This document shows, piece after piece, positions 44,655 through 58,589 of a stretch of DNA of 64,000 nt. The DNA lies in contig NZ_JAAFZH010000001.1 in assembly GCF_010435915.1 (NCBI RefSeq), positions 868,001-932,000 on the forward strand. Reading direction: 5' to 3'. Numbering within the stretch: the first letter of the stretch is position 1; the number at the start of each line of letters is the position of its first letter. The notes below the pieces were generated by a model. The model worked only from the letters and a program-made list of their open reading frames with translations. It made no database searches and was not told the DNA's origin. This DNA comes from Spirosoma terrae. Lineage in GTDB: Bacteria; Bacteroidota; Bacteroidia; Cytophagales; Spirosomataceae. The position numbers were made by a program, and so were the translations under genes.

Positions 44655-45926
44655 ATGAACTATTGGCGTATTAAATTGTCACTCCTACTTAACTATTTTG
44701 TTTTCGCCATCTTATTAAACAGCGTTGGAACCGTCATTTTACAGGTTCAGAATAATTATGGCGTATCGGCCTCGTCGGCTAGTGTACTGGAAGCATTTAA
44801 AGACCTTACCATTGCTTTTGTTTCGTTTCTGATCGCTTCGTACAGCACACGTATAGGCTACAAACGTGCCATGTTGATTGCGCTGGGTATTGTTACGTTG
44901 GCGTGTCTGCTGATGCCCCAGGTGCCGGGCTTCTGGACGACTAAACTACTGTTTGCTGCCACTGGAGCCAGCTTTGCGCTCATTAAAGTCTCCATTTTTG
45001 CAACAATAGGACTTATTACGGAAGACGCAAACGAACACGCCAGCTTTATGAATTTTCTGGAGTCGTTCTTCATGATTGGTGTTCTGTCGGGTTATTTTCT
45101 GTTCAGCGCCTTTGTTGATGATAATAATCCGCAGTCAACCGCCTGGCTGACGGTGTATTATGTTCTGGCCGGTATTGCTCTGATTACTTTTCTATTGCTC
45201 CTGAGTACACCCATTGATGAATCGAGTGTTGAGCATGAACAGGCTAAATCGCTAGCCGACGACTTGGGAGATATGGTTAAACTGGCTATTACGCCGGTTG
45301 TGATGGTTTTTGTGCTGACGGCTTTTGTGTACGTATTGATGGAACAGGGTATCATGAGCTGGCTGCCAACCTTCAATAGTAAGATTCTGAAACTGCCGAC
45401 CTCGCTTAGTATTCAAATGGCTAGTATTCTGGCCGCGTCTACAGCAATCGGCCGTTTTCTGGCGGGCGTTTTACTACGTCGTTTGTCGTGGTACTGGCTA
45501 TTGATTGGTTGTCTGATCACGGCTGCCGGACTGGTTATGCTGGCGTTGCCCATGGCTAGTTCGGTGGGCAATACCGTAGTGACGGGCTGGGCCGATGCGC
45601 CAATGGCCGCGTTTATCTTCCCGCTGATTGGTCTGCTGATTGCTCCCATTTATCCGGCCATTAACTCCGCCATTCTGAGCAGTTTACCGCTTCGGAAGCA
45701 TGGGCCAATGGCAGGCCTGATCGTTATATTTTCGGCACTGGGTGGAACAACTGGTTCACTAATAACGGGACACGTTTTCGAAACCTACGGCGGACAAACG
45801 GCCTTCTACTTTTCGTTAGTGCCCATTGGTCTGTTACTGCTTCTGTTGACAGCATTCCGCCGGATGCAGGCCAGAGCTGGTGTCAGCAGCGTTTTGAAGG
45901 AGACGGCCAGCGTTGGCGCTCACTAA
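44655..45926 (+). CDS. MFS transporter
   Basis: A 423-residue membrane protein with twelve predicted helices, typical of the major facilitator superfamily. RIGYKRAMLIALGIVTLA (loop 2-3) resembles the MFS motif A. The middle loop carries a charged linker (STPIDESSVEHEQAKSLADD). It is divergent from the trehalase gene, so sugar import is one possibility; the family contains sugar, amino-acid and drug transporters, and nothing in the sequence fixes the substrate. Start ATG 44655. Confidence 0.85.
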   Translation: MNYWRIKLSLLLNYFVFAILLNSVGTVILQVQNNYGVSASSASVLEAFKDLTIAFVSFLIASYSTRIGYKRAMLIALGIVTLACLLMPQVPGFWTTKLLFAATGASFALIKVSIFATIGLITEDANEHASFMNFLESFFMIGVLSGYFLFSAFVDDNNPQSTAWLTVYYVLAGIALITFLLLLSTPIDESSVEHEQAKSLADDLGDMVKLAITPVVMVFVLTAFVYVLMEQGIMSWLPTFNSKILKLPTSLSIQMASILAASTAIGRFLAGVLLRRLSWYWLLIGCLITAAGLVMLALPMASSVGNTVVTGWADAPMAAFIFPLIGLLIAPIYPAINSAILSSLPLRKHGPMAGLIVIFSALGGTTGSLITGHVFETYGGQTAFYFSLVPIGLLLLLLTAFRRMQARAGVSSVLKETASVGAH

Positions 45927-46090
45927 TCTCGTGTAGTTCTTTTTAACGTAAAATTGCCAGAGAAGTTAATGCTGAACGATGCTGCCCAATCTTTTCCTGT
46001 ACTGGAGGGTTTACGGCTTGCTTATCTGTAAAGCTACCTTGCGATTCAGGTCAAATCTTCGTAAATTAGCCAGATTACTCAGCTCGACTA

Positions 46091-48112
46091 ATGAACTTCA
46101 AATTAACGTCAGAATTTCAGCCAACGGGCGACCAGCCGAAGGCTATCGAACAACTGCTTAAGGGATTAAAAGAAGGCGAACCGGCGCAGGTTTTGCTGGG
46201 CGTAACGGGGTCCGGTAAAACATTCTCAGTTGCCAACGTTATCGCTCATACGAACCGCCCAACGCTTGTATTAAGTCATAATAAAACGTTGGCAGCGCAG
46301 CTATACGGCGAATTCAAGCAGTTTTTTCCGGAAAATGCCGTCGAGTATTTTATTAGCTACTACGACTACTACCAGCCCGAAGCCTACATTGCCACGACTA
46401 ATACGTACATCGAAAAAGACCTGGCTATCAATGAAGAAATCGACAAGCTTCGGCTCGCTGCTACGTCGGCTCTGATGAGTGGTCGGCGCGATGTAATTGT
46501 GGTAGCGTCAGTGTCGTGCATCTACGGTATGGGCAACCCCGAAGAGTTTAAACGGAACGTAGTGAATATTGGTGTGGGCGAACGACTGAGCCGAAATCAG
46601 TTCTTACACCAACTGGTTGGGATTCTGTACAGCCGAACGGAAGGCGATTTTCAGCGTGGCAACTTCCGGGTGAAAGGCGATACCGTCGATCTCTACGTAG
46701 CGTATGCCGATTTTGCCTATCGGGTTATTTTCTTCGGCGATGAAATCGAAACCATTCAGCGGATAGATCCGTCGACGGGTAAGAAAATTTCGGAGGAACG
46801 TATCGTAACCATCTTCCCGGCAAACCTCTTTGTAACCGGCCGCGATACGCTCAACAATGCGATGTATGAAATTCAGGATGATCTGGTTTCGCAGGTCCGC
46901 TATTTTGAATCGGAGTTTCGGGAGCAGGAGGCTACCCGTATCAAAGAACGTACGGAGTTCGATCTGGAAATGATGCGGGAACTGGGCTATTGTTCCGGTA
47001 TTGAAAACTATTCCCGCTATTTTGATCGGCGGCAGCCGGGACAACGTCCATTCTGTTTGCTCGATTATTTTCCGGACGATTATCTGCTGGTGATTGACGA
47101 AAGCCACGTAACGATTCCGCAGATACGGGCCATGTGGGGTGGGGACCGCTCCCGTAAAACGGCGCTTGTCGATTACGGATTCCGGCTGCCCTCCGCGATG
47201 GATAACCGCCCGCTGACGTTTCAGGAGTTCGAAGATTTATCGGGACAAACGATCTACGTATCGGCCACACCCGCCGATTATGAATTGCGGAAAAGCGAGG
47301 GTGTTGTGGTCGAACAACTGATTCGTCCAACTGGCCTGCTCGATCCAGAAATTGAAGTACGGCCAAGTCTGAACCAGATCGACGATTTATTGGAGTCGAT
47401 CGATGGCCGGATTAAAAACGGCGAGCGCGTTCTGGTAACGACGTTAACCAAACGAATGGCCGAAGAGTTGACCAAATATCTGGACCGGGTCGGTATCAAA
47501 ACGCGCTACATTCACTCAGAGGTGAAAACACTGGACCGGGTCGAAATTCTGCGCGATCTGCGGCTAGGTAATTTCGACGTATTGGTTGGTGTGAACCTCC
47601 TCCGCGAAGGACTCGATTTGCCGGAAGTGTCGTTGGTGGCGATCATGGATGCCGATAAAGAAGGATTCCTGCGCGATATACGATCGCTGATTCAGACCAT
47701 CGGCCGGGCCGCCCGAAACGCGAATGGAAAAGTGATTATGTATGCCGATACCATTACGGGATCGATGCAGAAAGCAATCGATGAAACCAACCGACGTCGG
47801 GCCATTCAGATGGAATACAACGCCGATAATGGTATTGTGCCGACAACCGTATTGAAGTCGAGGGAGGCAATCATGGGTCAGACTAAAGTGGCTGATTCCA
47901 AAGCGAAACACTTCTACGTTGAGCCGGAAGAGATACGTATTGCCGCCGATCCGGTGGTGCAATACATGGGCCGTGGCGACCTGGAAAAAATCATTGCCGA
48001 AACGCAGTCGAAAATGGAGCGGGCGGCCAAAGACCTTGACTTCCTCGAAGCGGCTCGTCTGCGCGATGAACTGTTCCAGCTTCGGGATAAACTGAAGAAA
48101 GAAACAGCCTAA
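46091..48112 (+). CDS. uvrB: excinuclease ABC subunit B
   Basis: A 673-residue protein with all UvrB marks: Walker A GVTGSGKTFSVANVI (about 38-52), the beta-hairpin FISYYDYYQPEAYI, DEAD-like box IDESHVTIPQIRAMW, helicase motif VGVNLLREGLDLPEVSLV, QTIGRAARNANGKVIMY, and the C-terminal UvrC-binding motif (EKIIAETQSKMERAAKDLDF). It verifies DNA damage in nucleotide excision repair. Length and motifs are complete. A strong terminator follows. Confidence 0.96.
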   Translation: MNFKLTSEFQPTGDQPKAIEQLLKGLKEGEPAQVLLGVTGSGKTFSVANVIAHTNRPTLVLSHNKTLAAQLYGEFKQFFPENAVEYFISYYDYYQPEAYIATTNTYIEKDLAINEEIDKLRLAATSALMSGRRDVIVVASVSCIYGMGNPEEFKRNVVNIGVGERLSRNQFLHQLVGILYSRTEGDFQRGNFRVKGDTVDLYVAYADFAYRVIFFGDEIETIQRIDPSTGKKISEERIVTIFPANLFVTGRDTLNNAMYEIQDDLVSQVRYFESEFREQEATRIKERTEFDLEMMRELGYCSGIENYSRYFDRRQPGQRPFCLLDYFPDDYLLVIDESHVTIPQIRAMWGGDRSRKTALVDYGFRLPSAMDNRPLTFQEFEDLSGQTIYVSATPADYELRKSEGVVVEQLIRPTGLLDPEIEVRPSLNQIDDLLESIDGRIKNGERVLVTTLTKRMAEELTKYLDRVGIKTRYIHSEVKTLDRVEILRDLRLGNFDVLVGVNLLREGLDLPEVSLVAIMDADKEGFLRDIRSLIQTIGRAARNANGKVIMYADTITGSMQKAIDETNRRRAIQMEYNADNGIVPTTVLKSREAIMGQTKVADSKAKHFYVEPEEIRIAADPVVQYMGRGDLEKIIAETQSKMERAAKDLDFLEAARLRDELFQLRDKLKKETA

Positions 48113-48137
48113 TATCGACGTATTTATAAACCATTCT

Positions 48138-48170
48138 GCTGGCAGGCAATCGTAGCCTGCCAGCTTTTTT
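48138..48170 (+). terminator. intrinsic terminator after uvrB
   Basis: A perfect 10-bp GC-rich stem (48138-48147 with 48155-48164) with a 7-nt loop, followed by T6 at 48165-48170. It lies between the convergent uvrB and phosphoesterase genes. Confidence 0.93.
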
Positions 48171-48181
48171 ACAGCCAGTCC

Positions 48182-48982
48182 TTACACTGCCTTTTCTTTG
48201 AATTCCTGGATATGGCCCCGTTCCAGAAAATGGGCGTAAAAATCCGGTATATGGCTCATTCGTATAGCCTCAATAGTCTGCTCGATTGGATAAGGCACAT
48301 GAACGAGTTCGTAGGTCACGGCATCGGGAGAGAACTGGCTTTGGGCCGAGAGGGTAATCAGCAGGTACGTAGCAAGTGGTTTGGTTTCCTTCGATCGGCC
48401 AACCGAGCCGCAGTTTATAGCTAGTTTAGGGATAGGATCGGTAGTCGTTGCGGAAGAGAGGGACCGTATGTATGATAGATGCGTATGACCCATAACCAAC
48501 GTATCGGCGTTTTTGGCCTCCATCATAGCCCGTAGATCCTGCTCGTCGTGGTTTTCATAAATATACTCGTCTATCGCTCGTGGGCTGGCATGAACCAGTA
48601 GAAGGTTCAACCGGCTTTCTCCGAACGTAAACGAAAGCCTGCATTCTCTGGGAAGGCTGGCCAGGTACGCTTTGTTATCGGGGCGGATTGTCTGGCGGGT
48701 ATAATCGATAGCCGAAAACCGAACCTGCGTCTCGGTAGCACTATGTTTCTTGAGCGGAACGGTAGGGAGATCGAAGGCGATACGTTCGTCATGATTGCCC
48801 ATCAACGTAGTGATCCGGTTTTTCCGTATTCTATCAATAACCTCGTTGGGCCAGGGCGCGAAGTCAACCAGATCGCCCAGGCAAAAAATCTGGTCAACGT
48901 TACGTTGGTCTATATCCTTCAGAACGGCGTCGAGAGCAGGTAGATTGGCGTGGATATCGCTGATAATGGCGATTGTTAGCAT
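48182..48982 (-). CDS. calcineurin-like metallophosphoesterase
   Basis: A 266-residue enzyme with the five metal-binding motifs: ISDIHANLPALDAVL, CLGDLVDFAPWPNEV, LMGNHDERIAF, LLLVHASPRAIDEYI and VMGHTHLSYI. It resembles the YfcE/MPH-like phosphodiesterase group of unknown physiological substrate. The two C-terminal strands (INCGSVGRSKETKPLATYLL) follow the usual order. Cytoplasmic; no partner in its direction, as the next gene (methyltransferase) is 106 bp upstream. Confidence 0.88.
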   Translation of the reverse strand: MLTIAIISDIHANLPALDAVLKDIDQRNVDQIFCLGDLVDFAPWPNEVIDRIRKNRITTLMGNHDERIAFDLPTVPLKKHSATETQVRFSAIDYTRQTIRPDNKAYLASLPRECRLSFTFGESRLNLLLVHASPRAIDEYIYENHDEQDLRAMMEAKNADTLVMGHTHLSYIRSLSSATTTDPIPKLAINCGSVGRSKETKPLATYLLITLSAQSQFSPDAVTYELVHVPYPIEQTIEAIRMSHIPDFYAHFLERGHIQEFKEKAV

Positions 48983-49088
48983 GGCACATCAATAAAAATG
49001 ATCCGCAAAGGTATCTGTCGGCTCGGCTATTCCCCTCGATAAATAACGCTTTCTGTAGGACAAATCACTACGTTGTCCGGCTAATAAG

Positions 49089-49754
49089 CTATTTTTTGGC
49101 AAGAGCAATAATAATGGGTCGTTCGACTGGATGTCCAAGATTACCGATCGTATGGTCAATTTCTTCCAGAATAGCCTCCAATGAAAAAGGAGCCGATTGT
49201 AGAAGGTTGATCGCCATTGACTTATCATAGGTTTGGAAGCCATATTGCGTAAAGGGTAGATTATCCATAAACCCTTTGTCGGCGAATACAAGCGCAAACC
49301 GACCTCCCGGTTTAAGAACACGATAAATCTCGGCGATGTAGCTGACTGGGTCTTGCCAGAAATAAACCGTGTTGACGGTCAGGATTTTGTCGAACGAATT
49401 GTCAGCAAACGGCATCGTTTGCCCGTCCGACAAAACAAACGATACCTGATTCGAAGCCACTAGTCCGGTATTTCGCCGTTGAGCCTCCTGAATCATCGTT
49501 TCCGAAATGTCGACGCCAACGTAACGAACGCCCTCGGCTGCGTTCACTACCGCATCGGCTTGGACAGCGTTGCCCGGTCCGATTTCCAGCACCGTGTCGT
49601 TATTGGCGATTGCCAGGATGTCGAAGCCGCGTTTTGTCATATTCAGATTACTGCGGTTCATGCGCTCGCCGGTAGCAATACCCATTTCGCCCGAGGGACA
49701 GCTCAATTGTTGGGCAATTTCCTTTAAGTCCGCTTCAGTCCATTCTTTAGCCAT
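49089..49754 (-). CDS. class I SAM-dependent methyltransferase
   Basis: A 221-residue protein from ATG 49754, chosen because the upstream frame (to 49859) is not protein-like and MAKEWTEADLKEIAQQLSCP is a plausible start. SAM-binding motif VLEIGPGNAVQADAVV, VGVDISETMIQEAQRR, FVLSDGQTMPFADNSFDKIL, and the post-motif YRVLKPGGRFALVFADK. A UbiE/COQ5-like small-molecule methyltransferase by fold; substrate unknown. It lies upstream of the phosphoesterase in the same direction. Confidence 0.85.
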   Translation of the reverse strand: MAKEWTEADLKEIAQQLSCPSGEMGIATGERMNRSNLNMTKRGFDILAIANNDTVLEIGPGNAVQADAVVNAAEGVRYVGVDISETMIQEAQRRNTGLVASNQVSFVLSDGQTMPFADNSFDKILTVNTVYFWQDPVSYIAEIYRVLKPGGRFALVFADKGFMDNLPFTQYGFQTYDKSMAINLLQSAPFSLEAILEEIDHTIGNLGHPVERPIIIALAKK

Positions 49755-49915
49755 ACTTGCTGGTTGAGGTTGGTGAATCGTGAAGTAACAAAAATCCAAA
49801 GACAACATTGTGCAAAATTCGCCCTTCAATAGAATGTCGCAGTAATCGGAACGCAGCAACCGATTGGTTTAAATGAATTCTCTATCTTGCAGAGACTATA
49901 ACCCTAATTCCACCT

Positions 49916-50443
49916 ATGAAACGTGTGTTTATCATCCTCGGCATAATTGCCGCTTTATTGCTTCTCGGTTTCTTTGGACTACGTTTCTGGACGAAGTCGG
50001 GAAGTCCTGAAGCAGAGGTGATTATTGATCAGGATGGATTTCGGGTAAAGGTGGCTTATTGTCGGCCCTATAAAAAAGGACGTACCATTTTCGGCGGGTT
50101 GGTTCCCTACGGAAAAGTCTGGCGTACCGGCGCCAATGAAGCCACGATCATCGAGTTAGCCCAGGACGTAACAATTGCCGGTAAACCGTTGAATGCTGGT
50201 CAGTATTCGCTCTGGACAATCCCAACCCCCGACAAGTGGACGATTATTTTTAATCGGGAAACTGGGCAGTGGGGCACCAACTATAATGCTACCGACGACG
50301 TATTACGCGTTCCCGTATCTTCACAAAAGCATAGCCCGCCAGTTGACCAGTTTACGATCAGCTTTGATGCGCAGAAAGAAGGGGCCAATATGCTGCTGAC
50401 CTGGGATGAAACCGAAGCCGTTGTGCCGATTCAACGTCGTTGA
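49916..50443 (+). CDS. DUF2911 family protein with membrane anchor
   Basis: A 175-residue protein with an N-terminal hydrophobic anchor (VFIILGIIAALLLLGFFGL) and a DUF2911 domain: VAYCRPYKKGRTIFGGLVPY, GKVWRTGANEATIIEL, YSLWTIPTPDKWTIIFN and QWGTNYN. The function of the family is unknown; it is abundant in Bacteroidota and probably periplasmic. It is divergent from the methyltransferase gene and convergent with the esterase gene. Confidence 0.83.
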   Translation: MKRVFIILGIIAALLLLGFFGLRFWTKSGSPEAEVIIDQDGFRVKVAYCRPYKKGRTIFGGLVPYGKVWRTGANEATIIELAQDVTIAGKPLNAGQYSLWTIPTPDKWTIIFNRETGQWGTNYNATDDVLRVPVSSQKHSPPVDQFTISFDAQKEGANMLLTWDETEAVVPIQRR

Positions 50444-50473
50444 TACGTAGTGAATTCGACGTAGCATCAGGTA

Positions 50474-54841
<4,368 letters not shown>

Positions 54842-54898
54842 GCCCGTGGTTGATAGGCAATAATTATGCTCAGCTGTATAAAATCAGACATTTTAGCT

Positions 54899-54967
54899 AT
54901 GGTCCTATAAACAAAGCAAATTCGGTCTTTTGAACAAAGTCGCCCGGAAAACGGCACCCTAGTTTTG
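54899..54967 (+). promoter_or_regulatory. operator and promoter of the SDR-AraC operon
   Basis: ATGGTCC (54899-54905), AACAAAG (54910-54916), a second AACAAAG (54933-54939, 23 bp after the first) and the exact -7 element TAGTTTTG (54960-54967, 27 bp after the second repeat). The tandem repeats lie at about -64 and -41 of the predicted RNA start, as expected for an AraC-type activator. The same four elements with the same spacing are found upstream of the second AraC gene (58590-58658). Confidence 0.6.
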
Positions 54968-54990
54968 TATCAACAAAAACAAAAAAGAAA

Positions 54991-56013
54991 ATGATACAGA
55001 ACAACAACCAGGGCGCACTACAACGTCCACTCGGCACAGGTTTCAACGCTCAATCGACAACCAGCGATGTGATTGCAGGGATCGACCTCACCGGCAAGGT
55101 CGCTATTGTAACGGGGGGTAATGCGGGTATTGGCGTAGAAACGACCCGCACACTGGCAGCCGCTGGCGCAACCGTGATCGTGCCAGCAAGGGATGTAGAA
55201 AAAGCCCGGAAAAATCTGGAGGGAATTGCCAATGTTGAGATCGAAGCCATGGATATGATGAATCCAGCTTCCATAGATGCATTTGCCGAAAAATTTCTGG
55301 CATCAGGCAGGCCGCTACATATCCTGATCAATAACGCCGGGATCATGTGGGTGCCGCTGCAACGCGATGAACGTGGTATTGAATCGCAGCTGGCTACCAA
55401 CTATATCGGTCAGTTTCACCTTACGGCAAAGTTGTGGCCTGCTCTGAAACGCGCCAATGGAGCCCGTGTTGTGAATGTTTCGTCATTGGGCCACCACATG
55501 GCTCCGTTCAACTTTGACGATCTTAATTTCAACCATCGCGACTATGAAACCCTACAGGCCTATGGTCAGTCAAAAACAGCCAGCAATCTATTCGCGCTGG
55601 AGCTTGACAATCGGGCGAAAGGTGTCAATGTGCGAGCCTTTTCGGTGCACCCAGGTTCAATTGCAGGAACGGAGTTGGGACGGAACGCATCGATGGATCT
55701 TTGGAAGCAAATGGGGTTCCTGGACGATGATGGTAATATGCGCGCCGACGTACTGGCAAACCTAAAAACAATTCCGCAGGGTGCCGCTACGTCGGTATGG
55801 GCCGCAACCAGTCCACTCCTGAATAATCTGGGCGGTGTATACTGCGAAGATGGTGACATCGCCGAATTACTACCGGCCGATCCTGCCATACCTACCAATG
55901 CCAAACTACATCAACGGGGTGTACAGCAGTATTCACTGGACGATGCCAGCGCCAAACGTCTGTGGACGCTGACCGAAGAAATGATCGGAATTAACTTCAA
56001 TGTAAACGAATAG
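54991..56013 (+). CDS. short-chain dehydrogenase/reductase
   Basis: A 340-residue Rossmann enzyme. Cofactor motif VAIVTGGNAGIGVETTR, structural NAG in LINNAGIMWVP, catalytic Ser in VNVSSLGHHMAP and the YxxxK pair in LQAYGQSKTASNLF. The overall pattern resembles retinol dehydrogenase/WW-domain oxidoreductase-like SDRs. The reaction is probably an alcohol-ketone conversion with NAD(P); the substrate is unknown. It is followed 51 bp downstream by an AraC regulator gene, probably in one operon. Confidence 0.88.
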   Translation: MIQNNNQGALQRPLGTGFNAQSTTSDVIAGIDLTGKVAIVTGGNAGIGVETTRTLAAAGATVIVPARDVEKARKNLEGIANVEIEAMDMMNPASIDAFAEKFLASGRPLHILINNAGIMWVPLQRDERGIESQLATNYIGQFHLTAKLWPALKRANGARVVNVSSLGHHMAPFNFDDLNFNHRDYETLQAYGQSKTASNLFALELDNRAKGVNVRAFSVHPGSIAGTELGRNASMDLWKQMGFLDDDGNMRADVLANLKTIPQGAATSVWAATSPLLNNLGGVYCEDGDIAELLPADPAIPTNAKLHQRGVQQYSLDDASAKRLWTLTEEMIGINFNVNE

Positions 56014-56064
56014 CTGGAAAATCACCGGCAGAGAGAGGTTGTAAAAGACGATTTAGAAAAGGGT

Positions 56065-56886
56065 ATGGACTATCAGTCGACATACGTAACGCCGGAGATC
56101 AAACTATCCAGCTACGAAGACAAGCTATTTAAAACAGAGATTGTCTTCGACCATCATATGCTGATCTGGTTCATTGAGGGAGAAACGAAGATTATTCAGG
56201 CAGAAACAAGCTATACCTTCGCATCAGGCGATATTTTCCTGATCCCCCGGAACCAGTTAGCTACGATTATCAACTATCCGAAAGGCAATCAGCCCCATAA
56301 GACGGTTGTGATGCATTTGTCTACAAGTCGACTGAGGGATTTTTATCAGGGAGTAACCATCAAATCGTCAGCGGGCAGCTCTTTTAAGATCAGACGTTTT
56401 GGTGATCACCCCTTGTTGAAAAGCTGTTTTGCTTCGCTAGCTCCCTATTTCGACCTGACCGAACCGCTACCGGAGCATCTCGCAGCTATTAAAATCAAGG
56501 AAGCCATCAGCCTGCTTCGGCTAATCGACCCCAATATTGATACTTTGCTGACCAATTTTGACAGTCCCGCAAAGCTGGACCTGGTCGATTTTATGGAGCG
56601 AAACTATATGTTCAATATGCCGCTGGAACGATTTGGCTACCTGACAGGAAGAAGTCTCACTACGTTTAAACGCGACTTTAAAAAGCTGTTCGACACCACA
56701 CCTCAGAAATGGCTGACCCAAAAACGACTGGAACTGGCCCATTACCAGTGTAGTCAAAAGAGTAGCAGGCCGGTTGATGTCTGTTATGAGGTTGGCTTCG
56801 AGAATTTCTCCCATTTCTCTTTCGCGTTCAAAAGACATTTTGGCTATCCGCCCACCAAATTAGTCGCTCTCGGGGCTATGCGTTAG
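56065..56886 (+). CDS. AraC family regulator, copy 1
   Basis: A 273-residue protein. N-terminal cupin-like domain (about 20-110; TKIIQAETSYTFASGDIFLI) and C-terminal double helix-turn-helix domain (about 175-270; LTGRSLTTFKRDFKKLFDTT, KRLELAHYQCSQKSSR, VCYEVGFENFSHFSFAFKRH). About 60 percent identical by eye to the protein at 58709-59527. It is probably co-transcribed with the upstream SDR gene. It probably binds the AACAAAG direct repeats present upstream of both modules. Confidence 0.88.
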   Translation: MDYQSTYVTPEIKLSSYEDKLFKTEIVFDHHMLIWFIEGETKIIQAETSYTFASGDIFLIPRNQLATIINYPKGNQPHKTVVMHLSTSRLRDFYQGVTIKSSAGSSFKIRRFGDHPLLKSCFASLAPYFDLTEPLPEHLAAIKIKEAISLLRLIDPNIDTLLTNFDSPAKLDLVDFMERNYMFNMPLERFGYLTGRSLTTFKRDFKKLFDTTPQKWLTQKRLELAHYQCSQKSSRPVDVCYEVGFENFSHFSFAFKRHFGYPPTKLVALGAMR

Positions 56887-57004
56887 TCCGCTATCAGGAA
56901 TGTTGCCTAGTTGTATGAATCGTTGCTGTCAGGAACGATAGAGGAAACTATTGCCAATCCATCGGCGTGAGATGCATCCGTTCATCCACTAAAATCTAGC
57001 TATC

Positions 57005-57628
57005 ATGACCATTTTCCCAGTCAATACCCAGAGATGTACCAACAAAAGGACGAAAAAAGGTCTGGTGTTCATTCCAGATATCAGTGGATTTACGCAGTTG
57101 GTACGTAGCACGGACCTGGTAACCGGACAGCTGATTACGTATGAATTGTTATCGACCATTATTCGGAAAAATGGACTGAATATGCAGATCGCAGAAATTG
57201 AAGGAGATGCGGTGTTCTTCTACAAATGGAAAGCGACGCCTTCCGTCAATGATTTGTATGCCCAGTTTGAACAACTCAAGATTGCCTTCGATCGTAAAAT
57301 TGCGGAGCTGGAGAATAAGTACGCTATGAAGCTGGACCTGCACCTTAAAGCGATCGCACATTATGGAGAAATGGCGGAGTTCTCCGTGGGCGGTTTCCGC
57401 AAGCTATACGGCGAGGTAGTTGTCGAATCTCATCGATTGTTAAAGAATAACATTCCCGGAAAGTCGTACCTGCTTATCACCGATGAACTGATTGCGGCTG
57501 CTGAACAACAACTTGTCCATAACCTTTCTCCGGCCATACGTTCCAATAAACTCTGTGAAATCTATGGTGGCTTAAGAAACCTGTGTTTTACCTACATTCT
57601 GTTTGAATCTTGTCAATGTACTGCCTGA
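57005..57628 (+). CDS. DUF2652 protein with cyclase-like motifs
   Basis: A 207-residue protein. KGLVFIPDISGFTQLVRSTD at residues about 18-37 and MQIAEIEGDAVFFYKWKA at about 60-80 match the DUF2652 family and resemble the metal-binding Asp motifs (DISGFT, EGDAV) of class III nucleotidyl cyclases. The rest of the catalytic residues needed for a cyclase are not obvious, so it may be a relative without activity. It lies between the two SDR-AraC modules, but its relation to them is unknown. Confidence 0.75.
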   Translation: MTIFPVNTQRCTNKRTKKGLVFIPDISGFTQLVRSTDLVTGQLITYELLSTIIRKNGLNMQIAEIEGDAVFFYKWKATPSVNDLYAQFEQLKIAFDRKIAELENKYAMKLDLHLKAIAHYGEMAEFSVGGFRKLYGEVVVESHRLLKNNIPGKSYLLITDELIAAAEQQLVHNLSPAIRSNKLCEIYGGLRNLCFTYILFESCQCTA

Positions 57629-57719
57629 AAAGTACTAACGGACAGACATAAAATCGAGACTGTAGATAAGCTTACCACATGGTTGTATTCAGCGCATAAT
57701 TCAAATCAAAAAAACGAAC

Positions 57720-58457
57720 ATGACAACTCTAACTGGTAAAATTGCCGTAGTAACTGGTGGCAATAGTGGACTCGGTTTTGCCACCGCAAAAGAACTAATC
57801 GCTAATGGTGCCACTGTGATCATCACTGGACGCCGAAAAGAAGCCATCGACAAAGCGGCTACGGAACTAGGTGCCGTTGGTATGCTTGCCAACCACGCCA
57901 ACCTGACCGATATCGTTGCCCTAACAGAACAGGTTGGACGGGCATTCGGAAAGATAGATATTCTGATGGTGAATGCCGGTACTACAAAACTGACTACCAT
58001 TGAGGAGGCCACCGAAGACCTGTTCGATGAGGTCATGAATCTGAACCTGAAAGGGGCCTATTTTACGTTGAGCCGGTTTATTCCGATACTGAACGATGGC
58101 GCATCGGTTATTATCACATCGTCTTCATCGGCCTCAACTACCAAACCGCATACCTCCATTTATACGGCCAGCAAAACCGCAATTAATGCCGTCGTAAAGA
58201 TTGCAGCCATTGAACTGGCCCCTCGTCGTATACGGGTCAACGCGGTGAGCCCCGGCCCGTTTGCTACAGAAATTATGGAGAAAGGGGGGATCGGCGATCC
58301 AAAAATGCAGGAGTTTATTATTGCAGGGGTGCCACTAGGCAGACTGGGAATAGCTGCTGAAGTTGGCAAGCTGGTCAGTTTCCTGTCCAGTGATGATGCG
58401 GCCTTCATCACGGGGGCAGAGTACCTGATCGATGGTGGCCAGTCTCTGAACAAATAA
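57720..58457 (+). CDS. short-chain dehydrogenase/reductase, classical type
   Basis: A 245-residue SDR: cofactor motif IAVVTGGNSGLGFATAKEL, LMVNAGTTKLT, catalytic Ser in ITSSSSASTT, YTASKTAINAVV (YxxxK) and C-terminal GAEYLIDGGQSLNK. The Gly-Ala/Asn cofactor site is of the FabG-like type, so it may use NADPH; substrate unknown. It is not a close relative of the 340-residue SDR upstream. It precedes the second AraC gene by 251 bp. Confidence 0.88.
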   Translation: MTTLTGKIAVVTGGNSGLGFATAKELIANGATVIITGRRKEAIDKAATELGAVGMLANHANLTDIVALTEQVGRAFGKIDILMVNAGTTKLTTIEEATEDLFDEVMNLNLKGAYFTLSRFIPILNDGASVIITSSSSASTTKPHTSIYTASKTAINAVVKIAAIELAPRRIRVNAVSPGPFATEIMEKGGIGDPKMQEFIIAGVPLGRLGIAAEVGKLVSFLSSDDAAFITGAEYLIDGGQSLNK

Positions 58458-58589
58458 GGACCTTATTGAGGAGTTACCAGGTTCTTCGGCCATCAACAGA
58501 TGGTTGCTACGCTAACGTAGCGTCGTATTGCCTCAGGAATACGCCGGAGATTACGGTAATTGATCTGATTTAGCATTGAAACCTGGTAA

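Noticed and set aside
46604..47107. Long minus-strand ORF of 167 codons inside uvrB
   Set aside because: It is a shadow frame of an intact uvrB gene; no signal, family motif or start context.
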